Assembly: GCA_029547805.1 (NCBI GenBank)
Contig: JAKPOP010000025.1
Location: 1-35,850 of the forward strand
Reading direction: 5' to 3'
DNA from: Deltaproteobacteria bacterium
GTDB lineage: Bacteria > Myxococcota_A > UBA9042 > DTJE01
DNA length: 35,850 nt
The translations under genes were made by a program, and so were the position numbers. Shown here piece after piece: positions 32,530-35,850 of this stretch. The first letter of the stretch is position 1, and each line of letters opens with the position of its first letter. The notes under the pieces were generated by a model, which did not search any database, had not been told where the DNA came from, and saw only the letters and a program-made list of their open reading frames with translations.

Positions 32530-33779
32530 ACATTCGCATCCTGGGCGGCGCCCACGAGATTGGCGGCAACTGCGTCGAACTGGAGTCCGGCGGCGCGCGA
32601 CTGCTGCTGGACCTTGGGCGGCCACTGTCCGCCGCTCCGGACGATGACGTGCCCCTGCCGCCCGTGGCCGGACTGGACACAGGCGATGACCCCGACCTGC
32701 TGGGCATCGTCATCAGCCATGGCCACCTCGACCACTACGGCCTGCTGGAGCGGGCCCATCCCGACGTCCCGGTATTCATGGGCGAGGCTGCCGCCCGCAT
32801 CCTCGCGGAGGCGGCCTTCTTCCTGAGGAACCCCTTGGTGCCCAGGCCCACAGGCTTCCTGCAGGATGGCGTCCCGTTGGACATCAGCCCCTTCCGGGTG
32901 ACGCCGTGGCTGGTCGACCACTCGGCCTTCGACGCCTACGCCCTGGAGGTGGAGGCTGGAGGTCAGAGGCTCTTCTACACCGGGGACCTGCGTGGCCATG
33001 GCCGCAAGGCATCCCTGTTCCAGCGTCTGCTGGTCAAGCCGCCGCGCGACATCGACGTGCTGTTGGCCGAGGCGACCAACGTCCGTGATTCCGACGCCCC
33101 GCCCACCCCCATCTGGACCGAGGAAGTCATTGAGCAGCGCTTTGTCGAGGCCTTCCGCGCCACGAGCGGACTGGCCCTGGTCGCCTTCTCGGTTCAGAAC
33201 ATCGACCGACTGGTCACCTTGTATCGGGCAGCCCGCCGGGCAGACCGGGAACTGGTCGTGGACCTGTACGCCGCGACGGTCGCCCGTGCGACAGGACACG
33301 CCAACATCCCCCAGCCTCCCGGCGTTGGACCGTCCTTCGACCACTACCGAGTCTTCGTGCCGCTGCACCAGCGCTTGCGGGTCAAGGAACAGGAGGAGTT
33401 CGATCGCGTGAACTGGATCCGCGACGTGCGCCTCTTCCCCAAGGAACTGGCCGCAAATCCCAACCGCTTCGTGATGCTGTTCCGCGGCTCCATGATCTGC
33501 GACCTGCGGCACCTGGCCAAACTCCCGGGACCGGGTCTCGCGGGTGCACGGGCATGGTGGTCCCTGTGGAAAGGTTACCTGGAGCAACCCGCGGGCCTGC
33601 GCCTGCGAACTGACCTTGACGGCCTGGGCATCCCCCTGGACGTCATCCACACCTCGGGACACGCCAGCGTCGAGGATCTACGCCGCCTCGCCCAGGCCAT
33701 CAATGCGAGGGAAGTCATCTATCTGCACACCGAGCACCCCGATGCAGCGAAGGGAATTGCGGTGAATCCTCGGGATTGA
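32526..33779 (+). CDS. RNase J-like metallo-beta-lactamase-fold protein
   Basis: 417 aa from TTG 32526 with GGAGA upstream. An MBL-fold hydrolase: NIRILGGAHEIGGNCVELES, ISHGHLDH (H65, H67, D69, H70), H132 in VDHSAFDAY, FYTGDLRGHGR (D154, H158) and the C-terminal TSGHASVEDL with LHTEHP. The GGxxEIGGN start, the DH-SAFDAY strand and the SGHAS motif are those of the RNase J/CPSF beta-CASP group, which cut or trim RNA or DNA with two zinc ions. It is shorter than RNase J (about 550 aa) and lacks its C-terminal domain. Translationally coupled to the PD-(D/E)XK-like protein. Confidence 0.82.
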   Translation: MNIRILGGAHEIGGNCVELESGGARLLLDLGRPLSAAPDDDVPLPPVAGLDTGDDPDLLGIVISHGHLDHYGLLERAHPDVPVFMGEAAARILAEAAFFLRNPLVPRPTGFLQDGVPLDISPFRVTPWLVDHSAFDAYALEVEAGGQRLFYTGDLRGHGRKASLFQRLLVKPPRDIDVLLAEATNVRDSDAPPTPIWTEEVIEQRFVEAFRATSGLALVAFSVQNIDRLVTLYRAARRADRELVVDLYAATVARATGHANIPQPPGVGPSFDHYRVFVPLHQRLRVKEQEEFDRVNWIRDVRLFPKELAANPNRFVMLFRGSMICDLRHLAKLPGPGLAGARAWWSLWKGYLEQPAGLRLRTDLDGLGIPLDVIHTSGHASVEDLRRLAQAINAREVIYLHTEHPDAAKGIAVNPRD

Positions 33780-33830
33780 AACCATGAAACCAGACGCGCC
33801 CGAGTGCTGATGATCTGGTGCCCGGACACG

Positions 33831-33973
33831 ATCCATGGTCACCGTCCCTCCGTGCCATCCTCCGACACTGCCACCCCTCTTCCACAGCAGTAGGTTCACG
33901 CGAAACAGGGCGAGCCCTTGCTGGGCGCGGCTGAGCCGGTGATCTGGGCGGATCGGGTCGTGTGACCATGGAT
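33831..33973. repeat. 12-bp inverted repeats flanking 119 bp
   Basis: Perfect inverted repeat: ATCCATGGTCAC at 33831-33842 and GTGACCATGGAT at 33962-33973, in the 218-nt gap between the MBL gene and the transposase. No gene lies inside. It could be a large hairpin or a small miniature element; the flanks show no obvious target-site duplication. Confidence 0.6.
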
Positions 33974-33997
33974 TCCGGGGGTCTCGGCGGCGGGCCG

Positions 33998-35440
33998 CTA
34001 CCGGGTCATCTCGGCAATTCGTTGATCTGATGGGGTTGCTTCCAGGAGGCGTGGCGGCGGTGTGACGCCGACGGCCTTGAAGGATTGATACTGGAGTTGG
34101 GTGATCTCGGTGCGCTGGGCGAAGAGTCCGTCCCGGCCCGTGAAGACGCCCCGATGCAGGCGATCCATTTCCTCGTGGACCCGGCGCCAGGTCTGGCCGG
34201 TCTTGACCTCGACCACGCGGACCAGGAGCAGCGCGAGCCAGCAGAGCAGGACGTGCGCCTTGATGCGGTCGGCCTTGCGGTGGTGCATCGGGCGCAGATC
34301 GAGGCCCGACTTCATGTCCCGCCACGCCCGCTCGAGCTCCGCGAGCTGCTTGTACCCGAGCGCCACGTCCTCGGTCGTCAGCGTGTCGTCGCTGGTCACG
34401 ATCAGGTACTTGCCGTCCAGGCGCTCCTCAGCCTTCACCTTCGCGCGGCCGATCACCGGGCGGCCCTTCTTGTCCTTCGTCAGGAAGCGGCCCATGGTCG
34501 GGTGCGCCAAGAGCTTGCAGACCGCCTTGGAGTGCTCGTCCCCGGCCGCAGGAAGCCCGGCCAGGGTCTGCTCGATGCGTTTGAGCAGCCGCTCGCGATC
34601 CTCGCGGTCCCGTTCGACCTGGGCCGGGTTGCGGACCAGGATGTACCGCTTCCGACGAGCGCCGTCCCCCACGACGACCTCCTTGACCTCCAGGTTGTCG
34701 CGGACCGCGCGATACCGGCCCGGCCGGGACAGCGCCTCCTCGACCTCCTTCCGGCCCGCCCGCATCTTCTCGCCAGCGACGTAGTGCGCACCGCCCTTGC
34801 GCAGTTCCGTCAGGTTCTCGTCGGACACCATGCCGCGGTCCACGGCACAGACCACGCGGTTCAGGCGCCAGCCCGACAGCGACTCCTTCACCGTCTTGAC
34901 CGTCTCGGCGTCGTTCGTGTTGCCCGGGAAGACCCAGCACCGGACCGGAATCCCCTCCCGCGTCTCCGCCATCCCGATCACCACCTGCGGGACGTCGGGC
35001 CGGTGGTCCTTCGAGTGGCCCTGCATGCGGAGAGGCGGACGGTTCACGACCTGCGGCTCCGGGCGCCTCGGCTCCGGACCCGCCCCGGCCTGGTGCGCCT
35101 GCCACCGCTCGTCCCGCTCCGCGATCTCCTCGTCGTCCTCGTCCATCTCGAAGCAGGTCGACGTCGTGTCGTAGAGCAGCAGATCGACGTCCAGGTTCAG
35201 GAGGTCCGCCGTCGAGAAGAAGACCGACTTCTGGACCTCCTCCTCCGGCCCCAGGAAGCGCTTGATGCTGCGCACCAGCCGCCGCAGGCCTTCCTCGTCC
35301 ACCTCTTCCCGGCGGCCGAAGTTGATGAGCACTTCCGCCTTCGCACGCTTCCTCACCGGGTCCCAGTGGTTGTGCGCCAGCGCAATGTACTCAACCGTCG
35401 TGCCGTCCTGGTTCCTGCGGGTGGTGGTTCGCAAGTACAT
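33998..35440 (-). CDS. IS1634-like transposase, internally shortened
   Basis: 480 aa DDE transposase. N-terminus MYLRTTTRRNQDGTTVEYIA and VLINFGRREEVDEEGLRRLV; catalytic Asp in LLLYDTTSTCFE, second Asp in VVCAVDRGMVSDEN and Glu in LAELERAWRDMKSGLDLRP. Right after RFLGPEEEVQKSVFFSTADL the segment of roughly 100-120 residues found in most family members (about 550-600 aa) between GPEE and VFFSxADLLNL is missing, in frame. All three catalytic residues remain, so activity is uncertain. ATG at 35440 with a weak AGG site. Terminal inverted repeats were not found with confidence. Confidence 0.85.
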   Translation of the reverse strand: MYLRTTTRRNQDGTTVEYIALAHNHWDPVRKRAKAEVLINFGRREEVDEEGLRRLVRSIKRFLGPEEEVQKSVFFSTADLLNLDVDLLLYDTTSTCFEMDEDDEEIAERDERWQAHQAGAGPEPRRPEPQVVNRPPLRMQGHSKDHRPDVPQVVIGMAETREGIPVRCWVFPGNTNDAETVKTVKESLSGWRLNRVVCAVDRGMVSDENLTELRKGGAHYVAGEKMRAGRKEVEEALSRPGRYRAVRDNLEVKEVVVGDGARRKRYILVRNPAQVERDREDRERLLKRIEQTLAGLPAAGDEHSKAVCKLLAHPTMGRFLTKDKKGRPVIGRAKVKAEERLDGKYLIVTSDDTLTTEDVALGYKQLAELERAWRDMKSGLDLRPMHHRKADRIKAHVLLCWLALLLVRVVEVKTGQTWRRVHEEMDRLHRGVFTGRDGLFAQRTEITQLQYQSFKAVGVTPPPRLLEATPSDQRIAEMTR

Positions 35441-35553
35441 GTCCAGCTTGTAACCTTGGACTATCGGCTTGTCCCGAACTTTATTGGTCTGACGTGTGCC
35501 TATTGCTTTCCGGAGCCGACAACGGTGACGGGCGCGGAAGTCGCGGAAACTGC

Positions 35554-35850
35554 TCAGGCGGGATCAGGCCAATCGGGGTGCCGCGTGCCTACTGCTGTGG
35601 AACCCGGGATCAAGGAGACCAGGAACCAGGCAGAAGCCATGACCAGGATGAGGCGGTCCAGCCGATCAGGACGGTCCTTCAGACGGTACTCACCGAGGCT
35701 CCAGCCGTCACGGGTGCTCTTCTTGTCGCGGAAGACTTCCTCGATGGTGAAGCGGCGTCCGTAGAGACGGACGATCTCGCAGGCCGGCAGGTCGAGGTCG
35801 GTGAAGAGGTACCATGCGTCCTTCTGGCCGTGGTCAAAGATGGCCACCAG
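35554..35850 (-). CDS. IS4-type transposase, C-terminal part at window end
   Basis: The last ~98 codons of a second transposase, running off the right edge of the window (its start lies beyond 35850). YGRRFTIEEVFRDKKS carries the IS4-family Y-(2)-R-(3)-E-(6)-K signature with the third catalytic Glu, followed by a GWSLGEYRLKDRPDRLDRLI region. Different family from the neighbouring transposase. Intactness cannot be judged from this fragment. Confidence 0.8.
   Translation of the reverse strand: MVAIFDHGQKDAWYLFTDLDLPACEIVRLYGRRFTIEEVFRDKKSTRDGWSLGEYRLKDRPDRLDRLILVMASAWFLVSLIPGSTAVGTRHPDWPDPA

Larger units (their letters stand above)
33998..35850 (-). mobile_element. Insertion-sequence cluster
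   Basis: Two transposase genes of different families in the same direction, 113 nt apart. The boundaries of each element are not resolved: no convincing terminal inverted repeats or target duplications were found. They mark the right side of the accessory region that also carries the nuclease-like/MBL pair and the gene remnants. Confidence 0.6.

Noticed and set aside
33880-35500. Terminal inverted repeats of the IS1634-like element (GTTC-containing ends near 33892 and 35479)
   Set aside because: The two ends align only with gaps and low identity, not enough to call element ends.

Overview
The window is very GC-rich and tightly packed. Most neighbouring genes overlap by 4-13 nt (ATGA, GTGA or TTGA junctions) and have GGGAGG-type ribosome binding sites. 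Aspartate-rich and cysteine-rich lipoproteins (for example CRENRDCQSGFC- and CGDGxLSPGE-type segments), a DNA polymerase III delta subunit and many radical SAM enzymes suggest a free-living Gram-negative bacterium of the Myxococcota or another former deltaproteobacterial lineage. That placement is inference from protein style; no rRNA or tRNA gene was seen.

Layout. (1) 0.1-7.1 kb, minus strand: a Cys-rich lipoprotein coupled to holA, a very large lipoprotein joining a sialidase propeller to a YdcF/DUF218 protein, a multi-pass membrane protein, and an ArsR-type repressor coupled to a secreted YceI protein behind a sigma70-like promoter with a palindrome. (2) 7.2-16.5 kb, minus strand: an eight-gene run with two GNAT-fold acyl/aminoacyl transferases, three radical SAM proteins of the cobalamin-binding type, a SAM methyltransferase and two SPASM-like radical SAM proteins. 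Nearly all genes overlap, so this is almost certainly one operon. No described pathway that I know matches it, and it is my main candidate for an undescribed system. (3) 16.6-17.9 kb: a ModE-type winged-helix regulator divergent from that operon, convergent and overlapping with a TrmO/TsaA-type tRNA methyltransferase gene that carries an extra C-terminal domain. (4) 18.3-25.5 kb, plus strand: a full histidine operon hisG-[hisC::HAD]-hisB-hisH-hisF-[hisA::hisI::hisE]-hisD. Seven genes supply the whole route, with two unusual fusions. One of these may provide the otherwise missing histidinol-phosphatase. (5) 25.5-27.1 kb, minus strand: a RhlE-like DEAD-box RNA helicase with a repetitive basic tail. 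(6) 27.6-35.85 kb: an accessory region with visibly less extreme GC and mixed third-codon bases. It holds a large ZU5/HAF-repeat lipoprotein, in-frame upstream remains of an HU-like gene with a C9 tract, a short DnaE-like fragment, a PD-(D/E)XK-type protein coupled to an RNase J-like metallo-beta-lactamase-fold protein, and two insertion-sequence transposases (one internally shortened, one cut by the window end).

How the genes work together. The histidine operon is self-contained. The radical SAM operon reads as a small-molecule or lipid/peptide tailoring route: methylation at unactivated carbons, ordinary SAM methylation, acyl or aminoacyl transfer, and two more radical reactions. No peptide precursor, PKS or NRPS gene is present. 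The nuclease plus MBL pair sits beside transposases and gene debris, a setting typical of defence or other mobile cargo.
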